Program-made: the position numbers and the translations under genes | In this document: positions 27,040-36,076 of the stretch, piece by piece | Numbering within the stretch: the stretch's first letter is position 1 | Layout: the number at the start of each line of letters is the position of its first letter | The notes under the pieces: generated by a model | What the model was told of the DNA's origin: nothing | What the model saw: only the letters and a program-made list of their open reading frames with translations | Database searches by the model: none | Source: JAJEFO01 sp965221845 | GTDB taxonomy: Bacteria; Pseudomonadota; Alphaproteobacteria; Rhodobacterales; Rhodobacteraceae | DNA: 64,000 bases | Direction of reading: 5' to 3' | Assembly: GCA_965221845.1 (NCBI GenBank) | Contig: OZ244919.1 | Coordinates: 434,001 to 498,000 of the forward strand

Positions 27040-27618
27040 ATGCCTGCATCCAGTCCTGAAACGCTGAGATTTCTCGAAACGCGCCGGTCGCGCCCCGCCA
27101 GGACGCTTGCAGCCCCGGCGCCGGACCGCGACGCGCTTCGCCGCCTGCTCGCCATCGCCGCCCGCGCCCCGGATCATGGCAAGCTGGAGCCGTGGCGTTT
27201 CATCGTCCTGGAGAAGGGCGCGCTCGAGCGACTTGCCGCGACGCTTCCCGCGCGGGGAGAGGAACTCGGGATCGAACCGGAAAGGATCGCCAAGTCGGTG
27301 GACGAGTACTCGCGCTCGCTTCTCGCCGTGGCCGTGGTGGCCTGCCCGAGACGTTCCGGAACGATCCCGGAAATCGAGCAGGCCCTGTCGGCCGGCGCCG
27401 TCTGCATGCAGTTTCTGAACGCCTGCCTCGCCGCCGGATGGGGCGCCAACTGGCTGACCGGCTGGGCCCCTCATGACCGCAGATGGCGGGAACGGCACCT
27501 TGGACTGGGGCCTGGCGAGTGGATTGCCGGCGTCATTCACGTCGGCAGCGAGACAAGCGCTCCGCCGGACCGCCCGCGCCCCGATCTCGCCGCCATCACC
27601 GATTGGGTCTCGTCCTGA
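27040..27618 (+). CDS. Nitroreductase family protein (YdjA-like)
   Basis: 192 residues, a single FMN-binding nitroreductase domain. FLETRRSRPARTLAAPAPD carries the phosphate-binding RRS motif. RAPDHGKLEPWRFIVLE matches the YdjA-type RAPDHGxLxPWRF signature. NACLAAGWGANWLTGW and GLGPGEWIAGVIHVG form the C-terminal FMN contacts. Typically reduces nitroaromatic or quinone substrates with NAD(P)H; the physiological substrate is unknown. ATG 27040 is preceded by GGGAGC; an in-frame ATG at 26995 is less likely. Confidence 0.9.
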   Translation: MPASSPETLRFLETRRSRPARTLAAPAPDRDALRRLLAIAARAPDHGKLEPWRFIVLEKGALERLAATLPARGEELGIEPERIAKSVDEYSRSLLAVAVVACPRRSGTIPEIEQALSAGAVCMQFLNACLAAGWGANWLTGWAPHDRRWRERHLGLGPGEWIAGVIHVGSETSAPPDRPRPDLAAITDWVSS

Positions 27619-27876
27619 TCCGGAGGGCATTTCCGGCAACCCCCGGCCAGATCGGGATCGCCGCCTTCGCACGGCGCTTGCAACGGAGCCCCCGTCCCGA
27701 CGGCGCCAGGAGCCGCCTCCGCGCCGGTGATGGCGGCAGGAACCTGGCCGCGGGCGCGCGGGAGCCGGGAATTTCCCTTGCGGCCGGGCCGTGCTCAGGA
27801 TGTCGGCGTCGCCCCGAGACGCGCAGGACTTTCCCACGCTCTTTTTTCTACCTACCTGGCCACGGAGACAGCCAGC

Positions 27877-28059
27877 TGGCCGTCGTCACCACGCCCACCC
27901 GGGTCCAGGAACGGGCCTTCGGACTGCTCGGCGTGAAGCCGGACCGGAACGTTCCCATGAGGATGACAGGTCGGATGCAGGTCACCGCGCCGGAAAACCG
28001 TCAAATACAGCGGGATGACCCCGGAAACCCGCTTGTGCCACCCCATGAAGTTCTGACTA
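27877..28059 (+). pseudogene. IS1634-family right-end scar
   Basis: TPTRVQERAFGLLGVKPDRNVP corresponds to PTELQARAFGLLEIDPAKTLP at the C-terminus of the intact transposase at 54911. The scar ends in TGAAGTTCTGACTA (28046-28059), a variant of the terminal TGAAGTTCCGGCTA of that element. Everything upstream of the last 25 residues is missing. Confidence 0.65.
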
Positions 28060-28099
28060 ATAATCGCCCTGCGCCGCCATCAGCAATTCCCGACAGGAT

Positions 28100-28651
28100 T
28101 TATTTTCGTTCATTGTCAGTCGGTTGCACGGCAGCCACGAATTTTCCTGTCACAGACTTTTCCCGCCGAATCGGCTTTCCTGCGGCCAAACAGGCAAAAG
28201 CCGAGCAGGAAACGTCCAGTATATAATCCCCCTTTGAAGGGCGAATCCTGGAAACCCCGGTGAGTCGGCAATGACCCGTCATGCCCCCGCTCTCGCGCCG
28301 AATGCGGCCGCGGCCGCAATCCGGCCTGGAACCGGGGACGGGAAAGGACGGCCTGGCGTTCCGGCCAGCCGGGGCCGCGGAGGGACCCATCCGTCCGAAG
28401 ACGTCGATGTCCCTGACCGTAATTCCGCCCCAGAGCATGACGGAGGCGATCAGCGCCCAGGCCAGCAGCGCCCAAAACGTGGTCACCTTCAGCTTGCGAC
28501 GCATGGAGAATGACGACGCCGGAGATCCCGCATGCGTGCCGTCGACGCTTTCGCCCGTGTCGCCCTGCGTCTCGAGACGGATCGGCAGCACGACAAACAG
28601 GACCATGAACCAGACGACGGCAAGCAGGACAATGGCCGAGAGGACGCTCAT
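28100..28651 (-). CDS. DUF1467 family membrane protein with unusual C-terminal extension
   Basis: MSVLSAIVLLAVVWFMVLFVVLPIRLETQGDTGE and KLKVTTFWALLAWALIASVMLWGGITVRDIDVFGRMGP match the two-helix DUF1467 proteins of alphaproteobacteria, normally about 90 residues. Here the frame stays open for about 80 more residues of low-complexity, Arg-rich sequence to 28100. The likely cause is loss of the native stop by disruption of downstream DNA. ATG 28651 overlaps the mce stop (ATGA), so the two are translationally coupled. Function unknown. Confidence 0.75.
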   Translation of the reverse strand: MSVLSAIVLLAVVWFMVLFVVLPIRLETQGDTGESVDGTHAGSPASSFSMRRKLKVTTFWALLAWALIASVMLWGGITVRDIDVFGRMGPSAAPAGRNARPSFPVPGSRPDCGRGRIRRESGGMTGHCRLTGVSRIRPSKGDYILDVSCSAFACLAAGKPIRREKSVTGKFVAAVQPTDNERK

Positions 28652-29055
28652 CGGGCCTGCTCCAGCTCGATCAGCGTGCCGTCGAAGTCCTTCGGGTGAA
28701 GGAACAGCACGGGCTTGCCATGCGCCCCGGCCTTCGGTTCCCCGTCGCCCAGGACGCGTGCGCCCGCGGACTTCATCGCAGCGGCCGCGGCCGCGATGTC
28801 CTCGACCTCGTAGCACAGGTGATGGATGCCGCCGGACGGATTCCTTTCGAGGAACCCCGCGACCGGCGAGTCGTCCCCCAAGGGGCAGAGCAGCTCCACC
28901 CTGGTGTTCGGCAAGGTGACGAACACGGCCGTGACGCCGTGTTCCGGCTCGTCCCGCGGCGCGCCGACATCCGCGCCGAGCACGTCCCTGTAACGCCTCG
29001 CCGCGGCCTGAAGGTCAGGCACCGCGACCGCGACATGATTGAGCCGTCCGATCAT
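28648..29055 (-). CDS. mce: Methylmalonyl-CoA epimerase
   Basis: 135 residues, a vicinal-oxygen-chelate fold protein converting (2R)- and (2S)-methylmalonyl-CoA in propionate catabolism and the ethylmalonyl-CoA route. MIGRLNHVAVAVPDLQAAARRYRDVLGA is the canonical start with the first metal His. Later motifs are HGVTAVFVTLPNTRVELLCPLG, GGIHHLCYEVEDI and KPVLFLHPKDFDGTLIELEQ with the last Glu ligand. ATG 29055 is chosen by family alignment. It overlaps the DUF1467 gene, a pairing I know from Rhodobacterales genomes. Confidence 0.92.
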   Translation of the reverse strand: MIGRLNHVAVAVPDLQAAARRYRDVLGADVGAPRDEPEHGVTAVFVTLPNTRVELLCPLGDDSPVAGFLERNPSGGIHHLCYEVEDIAAAAAAMKSAGARVLGDGEPKAGAHGKPVLFLHPKDFDGTLIELEQAR

Positions 29056-29219
29056 GCGAACTCCCTCATGCAGCAAGCAGCACGTCGAGCGGCGCGGGAC
29101 AGGCGGCATGTCGCCGCAGGGCGCCGCGTCCGGCAGCCTCCCGCGCGCGAGGCCGAGATTTCCTGTCGCGGCTCAAGCGCCGCAACGGACATTGCTGCGG
29201 AATCGGGACCATGAAGCCG

Positions 29220-31793
29220 CTACCTCGAGTCCCGCTCCGAAATCGCGACCTGCGCCGCCGCAAGCCTTGCGACGGGAACGCGGAAGGGCGAGCAGCTCAC
29301 GTAGTCGAACCCGGCCGAACGGCAGAACGCGATCGACTCGGGGTCGCCGCCATGCTCGCCGCAGATCGACAGGACCAGGTCGGGATTGGAACCCCTTGCA
29401 CGATCCGCACCCAGGGACAGGAGCTCGCCGACGCCGTCCATGTCCAGCCTGTGGAAGGGATCCTCGGGAAAGACCCCGAGGCGCACGTAGTCCGCCATGA
29501 ACCGGCCCGCATCATCCCGGGAGAGGCCGTAGGTCATCTGCGTCAGGTCGTTGGTGCCGAAACTCAGGAACGCGGCCTGCTGGGCGATTTCGCCGGCCCT
29601 GAGCGCGGCCCGCGGCGTCTCGACCATCACGCCGAGCCTGTAGTCGAACCGAACGCCCGTCCGTGTCCGCACCTCGGCGGCCACCGCATCGATGCGGCTG
29701 CGCACCAGTTCGACCTCGCGGCTGGCGGAGACAAGAGGGATCATGATCTCGGGCGCCACAGGACGCTCGGGCCTGCTCGCGTGGATCGTCGCGAGGAATA
29801 TGGCTTCTGCCTGCGCCTCGTAGATCTCGGGAGACGTCACGCCGAGACGCACGCCCCTCAGCCCGAGCATGGGGTTGAACTCCTCGAGCGCCTCGACATG
29901 GCGCGTCACCCTCGACAGCGGCAGGCTCATCGCGTCAGCGAGGTCGCGCAGCCCGTCACGGCTCTTGGGAAGGAATTCGTGAAGCGGCGGGTCGAACAGC
30001 CTTATGCAGACCGGCTTGCCCTCCATCAGGTCGAAGAGGCGCGTGAAGTCCTCGACCTGAAGCGACACGAGACGCTCGAGCGAGGCGGCCCGTCCCTCCG
30101 CGTTCTCTGCAAAGATCATCTCGCGCACCAGCGTGAGGCGATCCTCCTCGAAGAACATGTGCTCGGTTCGGCAAAGCCCGATGCCCTCCGCCCCGAAGGC
30201 AAGGGCGACCCTCGCCTCGGAATGCGTGTCCGCGTTGGCCCTGACACGGATGTCCCTCGCCTCGTCCGCCCATTCCAGCAGCGTCCGGAACGCATCGCCC
30301 TGGGAATGCTCAAGCAGCGGCACCTCGCCGACCAGGGCCGTTCCCGACGTGCCGTCGATGGTCACGCAATCGCCTGCCCTGAAGACGCGGCCGTCCTCCG
30401 CGGTCAGGCTCCTTTCCCGGCGGTTGATCACGATTCCCGAGGCCCCCACGACGCCGGGAAGGCCGAGGCCCCTCGCAACCATCGCGGCGTGGCTTGTCAT
30501 GCCGCCCCTCTCGGTGAGGACGCCGGCTGCCGCATGCATGCCGCGAATGTCCTCGGGCGAGGTTTCGCGCCGCACGAGGATCACGGGCTCGCCCCGGGCA
30601 TGCGCCGCCTGCGCCGCCGCCGACGTGAACACGAGCGTGCCCGTCGCGGCGCCCGGGCTTGCCGCGACGCCCCTCGCCAGCACGTCCCTTCGGGCCGAAG
30701 GGTCCACCTGGCGATGCATCAGCTGCGTGAGAAGTCCGGGATCGATCCTCGAGACGGCCTCGCTCCTGGCGATCACCTCGTCGTTCGCGAGCGTGACGGC
30801 GACCCGGACCTCGGCTTGCGGCTGGCACTGGACACGGACCGCGTCAAGAACGCTCAGCTCTCCGCTGTCCAGGACGAATTCGATCCGCATCTCCTCGCGC
30901 AGCCTGTCACGGCAGATCGCCCCGAAGGCGACCAGTTTGGCGAACGCTTCGGGGCAAAGATCCTCCAGGGACGCTCCCCGGGCTCCGCGCGCCAGATGAA
31001 TCGCGTCCTTGCTCCGCAAAGCGTCGCGTCCCTGGCTCTGGCTCAGGTACCGGCCCGCGACCCGCGCCTCGCCGGTATCGCCGGACACGAACTGAATCAC
31101 GCCGGAACCCGATTCCGGCGGCCCGAGGCCCGGCGCCATCGCCTGCACGACAAGCCCGAGGCCGGCGTCGGCCGGCGCGCCACGCGCTTGGCGCAGGAGA
31201 CGGGCCGAAGTGCCTTCCCATGCGCGGGCCATCGACTTGAGGACATCGGTGAGCTGGCGGGCTGGATCCTGCGGAAAGGGCTCGTCCATCTCTGCCTCGT
31301 AGGCGTCGAGCATGGATCCCAGCGACCGGGCGCCCGCTTCCCCGCCGGCCTCGAAAGCGTCCGGGTCGAGACGCGCGGCCTGCACCGAGAAGGTCTGCAC
31401 GAAGCGGCAATAGAGCCGGTCGGCCGCTTCCCTTCCCATCAGGGCGGCGCATTCCGCGTGCCTGGCGTCATTCATCCCGATGTTCAGGATCGCCTCCGGA
31501 CCGCCCCACTCCGGATTGCCCGACGACGGACGCACCGAGACGAGCGGCGCGTCGCCGAAATGCGCCAGGACCCTCGCCGCGTCCACGCCGCCGGCATGCG
31601 CAAGGGAGCGCACCGTTGCAAAGGACAGCGCGATCGACGCAGGAACGGGCAGATCCAGCCGAACGAGCCGCTGCAGGCACTTCGCGCGCTCGCCATGCGT
31701 CTCGGTCGCGAGCGGAGCGGCCGCGCCGACAACGACAACTTCATCTGTTTCAACGCGTTTCTGCACTGCGGCGATTCCTTTGCTCCGCAGCAT
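29220..31793 (-). CDS. ppdK: Pyruvate, phosphate dikinase
   Basis: 857 residues, slightly short of the usual 870-900. It interconverts pyruvate + ATP + Pi with phosphoenolpyruvate + AMP + PPi. The phosphohistidine loop GGMTSHAAMVARGLGLPGVVGA puts His at about residue 435. The C-terminal PEP-binding barrel shows GIGLCRTEHMFFEEDRL, MVETPRAALRAGEIA, FLSFGTNDLTQMTYGLSRDD and the catalytic CGEHGGDP (about residue 820). The N-terminal ATP-grasp part is divergent but keeps NIGMND. It lies downstream of glyS on the same strand with a 200-base gap. Confidence 0.93.
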   Translation of the reverse strand: MLRSKGIAAVQKRVETDEVVVVGAAAPLATETHGERAKCLQRLVRLDLPVPASIALSFATVRSLAHAGGVDAARVLAHFGDAPLVSVRPSSGNPEWGGPEAILNIGMNDARHAECAALMGREAADRLYCRFVQTFSVQAARLDPDAFEAGGEAGARSLGSMLDAYEAEMDEPFPQDPARQLTDVLKSMARAWEGTSARLLRQARGAPADAGLGLVVQAMAPGLGPPESGSGVIQFVSGDTGEARVAGRYLSQSQGRDALRSKDAIHLARGARGASLEDLCPEAFAKLVAFGAICRDRLREEMRIEFVLDSGELSVLDAVRVQCQPQAEVRVAVTLANDEVIARSEAVSRIDPGLLTQLMHRQVDPSARRDVLARGVAASPGAATGTLVFTSAAAQAAHARGEPVILVRRETSPEDIRGMHAAAGVLTERGGMTSHAAMVARGLGLPGVVGASGIVINRRERSLTAEDGRVFRAGDCVTIDGTSGTALVGEVPLLEHSQGDAFRTLLEWADEARDIRVRANADTHSEARVALAFGAEGIGLCRTEHMFFEEDRLTLVREMIFAENAEGRAASLERLVSLQVEDFTRLFDLMEGKPVCIRLFDPPLHEFLPKSRDGLRDLADAMSLPLSRVTRHVEALEEFNPMLGLRGVRLGVTSPEIYEAQAEAIFLATIHASRPERPVAPEIMIPLVSASREVELVRSRIDAVAAEVRTRTGVRFDYRLGVMVETPRAALRAGEIAQQAAFLSFGTNDLTQMTYGLSRDDAGRFMADYVRLGVFPEDPFHRLDMDGVGELLSLGADRARGSNPDLVLSICGEHGGDPESIAFCRSAGFDYVSCSPFRVPVARLAAAQVAISERDSR

Positions 31794-31992
31794 ACGCGGC
31801 GAGCCTCCGCGTTCAAGAATTGTCGTTCACGGGAGATGCGCGGCCCTGGCGCGGGGCCGGAAGCGTCCCGACACGGCATTCGTCCCGGCGTCGGGAGGCG
31901 GCCGGACCGTGGCGGACCCGGCGCGGGAGAGCGGAGCCACAGGCCCTCTCGCGACGCCGTCCGTCCCCTGCGCACGGGACATGACGCCGGGC

Positions 31993-34161
31993 CTATCCCT
32001 CGATCCTGCTCAGGTCAGCCACGGAAAGGCACGTCTCGCTGATCCGGTGCAGGAGGCTGAGACGGTTGCGCCGCAGGCTTTCGTCCGCGGCGTTCACCTG
32101 CACCGCCTCGAAGAAGGCGTCGATCGGCACCCTCAGGCCGGCCATGGCCGACATGGCTGACCCGAAGTCCTCGGCCTCGACCGAGGGACGGATTGCGGCC
32201 TCCGCCCGTTCCAGCGCACCGAACAGCATGCGCTCCTCCTCCGCCTCCGCAAGTGCCGGATCCGGGTCCAGGGCGTGCCGGACGCCGTCCTTCGCCTCGG
32301 CCTGCCTCAGGATGTTGTGCGCGCGCCTGAATCCCCGGGTGAGATTCTCGCCGTCTTCGGTGTCCAGGAACGCGGACAGGGCGTGGGAGCGCCTGACCAG
32401 CAGTGTCAGGTCGTCGGCGCCAGGCCTTGCAAGACAGGCATCGACGACGTCATGACGAAGGCCCTTGCCCCGCAGGAAGACCTTCATGCGGTCATGGACG
32501 AATCCGAGGATCTCGCGCGGCAGGGCGCGGTCCTCGTCGACGACGCCCGCGCGGCCCTCGATCCTGTCTCGCAAGGCGCTTGCCGCCCTTCCCTGCCCGT
32601 CTTCCGCTTCGGAACCGTGCCTTGCGGCGGCCAGGGCGGCCCGAAGGCAAGGCATCGTCGCGATCTCGACGAAGGGAAGACGGAGACCGTTTTCGAGAAT
32701 CAGCCTTATCACCCCCAGCGCAGCGCGACGCAGCGCAAAAGGGTCCTTCGATCCGGTCGGCTTCTCGCCTATCGCCCAGAACCCCGCCAGGACGTCGATC
32801 TTGTCCGCAAGCGCGACCGTGACCGACAGGGGCGCGTTCGGCACGTCGTCGGAAGGGCCAAGCGGCTGGTGGTGCTCGCGCGCAGCGCCCGCGACGTCTT
32901 CGGACATGCCGGCGGCGCGAACGTAGCGCTCGCCCATGACTCCCTGGAGTTCGGGAAACTCCTTGACCATCTCGGACGCCAGGTCTGCCTTCGCGACCCG
33001 CGCGGCATCGATCGCAAGGCCCGGATCGACTCCCAGCCGGAGCGCGATTTCGCCGGCCAGGGCGGCGATCCGCGTGATTCGCTCCGCCTGGCTTCCAAGC
33101 CGGTTGTGAAACGTGGCCTTGCCGAGCATGTCGGTCCATGCCTTCATGCCCCCTTCCGCCACGCGCAGGTCGTTCTCCCAGAAGAACCTGGCGTCCGAAA
33201 GCCGTGCGCGAAGAACCTTCCGGTTCCCGGCCATGATCGTCGCGCCGCTGTCCGCCGTCTCCCGGTCGGCGACCGCGACGAAATGCGTGATCCGGCCTGA
33301 TCCATCCTTCGCGCTGAAGAACTTCTGGTGCGTCCTCATCGAGGTCCGGAGCACCTCGGGCGGCAGGTCCAGGAACTCCTCCCCGATCTCGCCCAGCAGG
33401 ACCACCGGCCATTCGACGAGGCCCGCGACCTCGCGCAGAAGGCCCGCGTCCTCCACGACGTCAAGGCCCTGCCCGCGGGCCAGCCGGCCGGCTCCGTCCA
33501 TGACGATCTCTTCGCGCTCCTCGGCGGAGACGACGACCTTGGCCTGCCTGATCCTCGCGAGGTAGTCGTCGGGCGAGGTGACGCTGAACGGCTCGGGCGC
33601 CATGAATCGATGCCCTGCCGTCCGGTTCCCGGCACGCATGCCATCGACCTCGAGGTCGACGACCTGCGTGACGCCGGCATCGCTCAGCAGGCAGAGGATC
33701 GAGTGCAGCGGCCGCACCCACCTGAGGCTTCCGGAACCCCAGCGCATGGACCTGGGCCACGGGAAGTCGCGTATGACAGCGTCCAGAAGCTCGGCCACGA
33801 TCCGTCCGGCAGGGCGTCCCTCACGTTCGACGACCGCAAACCACACCCGCCCCTTCCTGCCTTCCCGCGCCTCGAGATCATCCTTCGTGAGCCCGGTCGA
33901 GCGCAGGAACCCGGCCAGCGCCTGCTCAGGGGCGCCGACGCTCGGGCCCTTTCGCTCCTCTCGCGTCGCCGGGCTCGTCCCCGGCAGGTCCCGCACCGTC
34001 AGGATCAGTCGTCGCGGCGTCGCAAAGGATGCCGCCTCGCCATGAGACAGCCCGGCCCCGGCAAGGCCGTCCGTGACGAGACGCTCCAGGTTCCGGGCCG
34101 CAGCCGCCTGCATGCGCGCGGGAATCTCCTCGGACACGAGCTCGATCAGCAGGTCAGGCAT
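31993..34161 (-). CDS. glyS: Glycine-tRNA ligase, beta subunit
   Basis: About 722 residues. Part of the bacterial alpha2beta2 glycyl-tRNA synthetase; the beta chain binds tRNA. MPDLLIELVSEEIPARMQAAAARNLERLV is the family start, so I prefer ATG 34161 to one eight codons earlier. DLPPEVLRTSMRTHQKFFSAKD and FFWENDLRVAEGGMKAW are conserved, and the C-terminal region (ADESLRRNRLSLLHRISE) resembles the DALR anticodon-binding domain. It follows the DUF6446-like gene and glyQ on the same strand, the standard subunit pairing. Confidence 0.95.
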   Translation of the reverse strand: MPDLLIELVSEEIPARMQAAAARNLERLVTDGLAGAGLSHGEAASFATPRRLILTVRDLPGTSPATREERKGPSVGAPEQALAGFLRSTGLTKDDLEAREGRKGRVWFAVVEREGRPAGRIVAELLDAVIRDFPWPRSMRWGSGSLRWVRPLHSILCLLSDAGVTQVVDLEVDGMRAGNRTAGHRFMAPEPFSVTSPDDYLARIRQAKVVVSAEEREEIVMDGAGRLARGQGLDVVEDAGLLREVAGLVEWPVVLLGEIGEEFLDLPPEVLRTSMRTHQKFFSAKDGSGRITHFVAVADRETADSGATIMAGNRKVLRARLSDARFFWENDLRVAEGGMKAWTDMLGKATFHNRLGSQAERITRIAALAGEIALRLGVDPGLAIDAARVAKADLASEMVKEFPELQGVMGERYVRAAGMSEDVAGAAREHHQPLGPSDDVPNAPLSVTVALADKIDVLAGFWAIGEKPTGSKDPFALRRAALGVIRLILENGLRLPFVEIATMPCLRAALAAARHGSEAEDGQGRAASALRDRIEGRAGVVDEDRALPREILGFVHDRMKVFLRGKGLRHDVVDACLARPGADDLTLLVRRSHALSAFLDTEDGENLTRGFRRAHNILRQAEAKDGVRHALDPDPALAEAEEERMLFGALERAEAAIRPSVEAEDFGSAMSAMAGLRVPIDAFFEAVQVNAADESLRRNRLSLLHRISETCLSVADLSRIEG

Positions 34162-34227
34162 GGCCGGGCCTCCTGCATCGGCCATGCACGTGACGGAACG
34201 TGCGCGACCCGACCGGCGTTTCTGCGG

Positions 34228-34758
34228 TCATCCGCCTTGCCCCGGCGGCGGCGGGCAGCCTTGCGGCATGGCCTTCCCGTTGAAATGCCTTTCGCCGCAG
34301 CGGTTCAGCTGATGCCAGACGAAGCCGTGCCCGTCTCCCGAGACGGCGACGACCCGGTCGAAGCCGTAGACGACGTTGGCCGTGCCAAGAAAGGCGATCG
34401 CGGACCCCTCCTCCAGGGCCGTCCCGATTTCCGACGCGTCAAAGCACCCGAACCATCCCGGCGCCACGTTGGGCACCGGGGCTTCATGGACCACGTAGGT
34501 CTTGGCGAGCGTTGCAAGGCTCAGGCGTGTCGTGAAGCAGGCGCGGTAGCGCAAGGGCGAGCTTTCCGCGTCGATCGCCCGGAATCCTCGATGGGCCACT
34601 GCCTCCGGATTCCCGGAACGCAGCGCGGTCAGCATCACGTCAGACGGCCCGCTTGGCGCAATCTCGTCGTAGTACCCGTGCACCTGCAGGTAGTGCAGCC
34701 CGCCGCCCGCAAGCGCGCAGCAGATCGCGAGAACCAGGGCGACGACCTTCCCGCTCAC
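34228..34758 (-). CDS. DUF6446-like membrane-anchored protein between glyQ and glyS
   Basis: 176 residues: GTG start at 34758 preceded by GGGAGGAC, an N-terminal membrane anchor KVVALVLAICCALAGGGLHYL, then a periplasmic domain with RACFTTRLSLA, GWFGCFDASEIGTALEEG and a C-terminal HQLNRCGERHFNGKAMPQGC. Cysteines at several points could form disulfides. I associate proteins of this kind, placed between the two glycyl-tRNA synthetase genes, with Rhodobacterales; the DUF6446 label is from memory of that context. No function known. Confidence 0.7.
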   Translation of the reverse strand: MSGKVVALVLAICCALAGGGLHYLQVHGYYDEIAPSGPSDVMLTALRSGNPEAVAHRGFRAIDAESSPLRYRACFTTRLSLATLAKTYVVHEAPVPNVAPGWFGCFDASEIGTALEEGSAIAFLGTANVVYGFDRVVAVSGDGHGFVWHQLNRCGERHFNGKAMPQGCPPPPGQGG

Positions 34759-34883
34759 GCCGTCCTCCCGCTTCAGCCGGGACCTGCCGCCGCGCGGCCT
34801 GCATTTCGACGGACGCAGGACCTTGCCGGGATCGTCCCGCGGGAGCTCCCGAAGGCTCCCCTGCTCGCGGACAGTCGCCACGC

Positions 34884-35807
34884 TCAAGCGCCTGCCGCCG
34901 CCTCGGTCGTCACGAACGCGTCGGCGCAGGCCTTCGCCAGAGACCTCACACGCCCGATGTAGGCCTGACGCTCGGTGGCCGAGACCACGCCCCGGGCGTC
35001 AAGCAGGTTGAACAGGTGCGAAGCCTTGATGCACTGGTCGTATGCGGGATGCACCATCACGATCCGCTTTCCGGTCCTGGGATCCACCTCGTCCGCACCG
35101 AGGATCCGGCGGCACTCGCCCTCCGCATCCTCGAAGTGCCTCAGCAGCATGCCGGTGTCCGCCACGTCGAAGTTCCAGCGGGCATACTCCTCTTCAGCCT
35201 GCCGGAAGACGTCGCCGTAGGACAGCGCGATCACGGACTTCGGGTCGTTGAACGGCATGTCCATGACGTGGTCGATGCCGAGCGCATGCATGGCAAGACG
35301 TTCCAGCCCGTAGGTCAGCTCGCCCGGGACCGGGCGGCAGTCATGCCCGCCGACCTGCTGGAAATACGTGAACTGGCTCACCTCCATGCCGTCGCACCAG
35401 ACCTCCCATCCGAGACCCCATGCCCCCAGGGTCGGGCTCTCCCAGTCGTCCTCGACAAACCGGATGTCGTGCAGCGCCATGTCGATTCCGATCGCGTCCA
35501 GCGACCCGATGTAGAGCGCCTGCAGATCGGGCGGCGACGGCTTCATGATCACCTGGAACTGGTAGTAGTGCTGAAGGCGGTGCGGATTCTCCCCGTACCG
35601 GCCATCCGTCGGGCGTCGCGACCCCTGGACGTAGGCCGCCGACCAAGCCCTCCCGCCCAGCGCACGCAGCGTCGTGGCCGGATGGAAGGTGCCCGCCCCG
35701 ACCTCGAGGTCATACGGCTGAAGCAGCGCACAGCCCTTCCCGGCCCAGTAGCCCTGAAGCCGAAGGACGATCTCCTGAAAACTCTTCGGGCGCGCGTCTG
35801 CGTCCAT
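34884..35807 (-). CDS. glyQ: Glycine-tRNA ligase, alpha subunit
   Basis: About 307 residues. The alpha chain carries the class II aminoacylation site. KSFQEIVLRLQGYWAGKGCALLQPYDLEVGAGTFHPATTLRALG is the signature N-terminus, followed by RYGENPHRLQHYYQFQVIMKPSP (class II motif 2 region) and YGLERLAMHALGIDHVMDM (motif 3). I chose ATG 35807 (MDADARPKSFQEI); an upstream in-frame ATG at 35837 would add ten residues without homology. First gene of the gly cluster; the IS30 stack begins about 180 bases upstream. Confidence 0.95.
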   Translation of the reverse strand: MDADARPKSFQEIVLRLQGYWAGKGCALLQPYDLEVGAGTFHPATTLRALGGRAWSAAYVQGSRRPTDGRYGENPHRLQHYYQFQVIMKPSPPDLQALYIGSLDAIGIDMALHDIRFVEDDWESPTLGAWGLGWEVWCDGMEVSQFTYFQQVGGHDCRPVPGELTYGLERLAMHALGIDHVMDMPFNDPKSVIALSYGDVFRQAEEEYARWNFDVADTGMLLRHFEDAEGECRRILGADEVDPRTGKRIVMVHPAYDQCIKASHLFNLLDARGVVSATERQAYIGRVRSLAKACADAFVTTEAAAGA

Positions 35808-36014
35808 GGGCCGCTCCGGCGGTAAACGCTTTCGCACCCAATAGGCAAGGTCGCCGGAACGGTCAATCAGGTGCCGCGCGAGGGGTGCAGCCCCGCTTTC
35901 GTGCCGGGCGGCGCGCGCCCGATTCGCCCCCGGTCGAGCAGGCCGGGCGGCCTGAGAGCCTGACCTGAGACAGCATATATTGCGCCGCTTCCACTCCGAA
36001 GTGCAACATCAGCC

Positions 36015-36076
36015 AGCGAGGGGCGAAGCCCGAGCGGCGGCGGTCCCTTCACCGGGAGGCGTAGCCGGGCTTCCGG
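36015..36076 (+). repeat. Structured repeat shared with 42300-42359
   Basis: GCGAAGCCCGAGCGG ... TCCCTTCA ... GGCGTAGCCGGGCTTCCGG. Outer arms GAAGCCCG / CGGGCTTC and an inner TCCC-GGGA hairpin make it REP-like. A diverged copy (about three-quarters identical by eye) precedes cas3. Confidence 0.6.

Noticed and set aside
29211..32042. A 943-codon plus-strand frame opposite ppdK
   Set aside because: Shadow frame; no motif, while the minus strand is a clear pyruvate phosphate dikinase.
35950..35985. GAGCCTGACCTGAGA followed by an AT-rich stretch upstream of glyQ, reminiscent of the IS-A/MITE end
   Set aside because: Several mismatches, no partner repeat and no duplication; at best a decayed scar.
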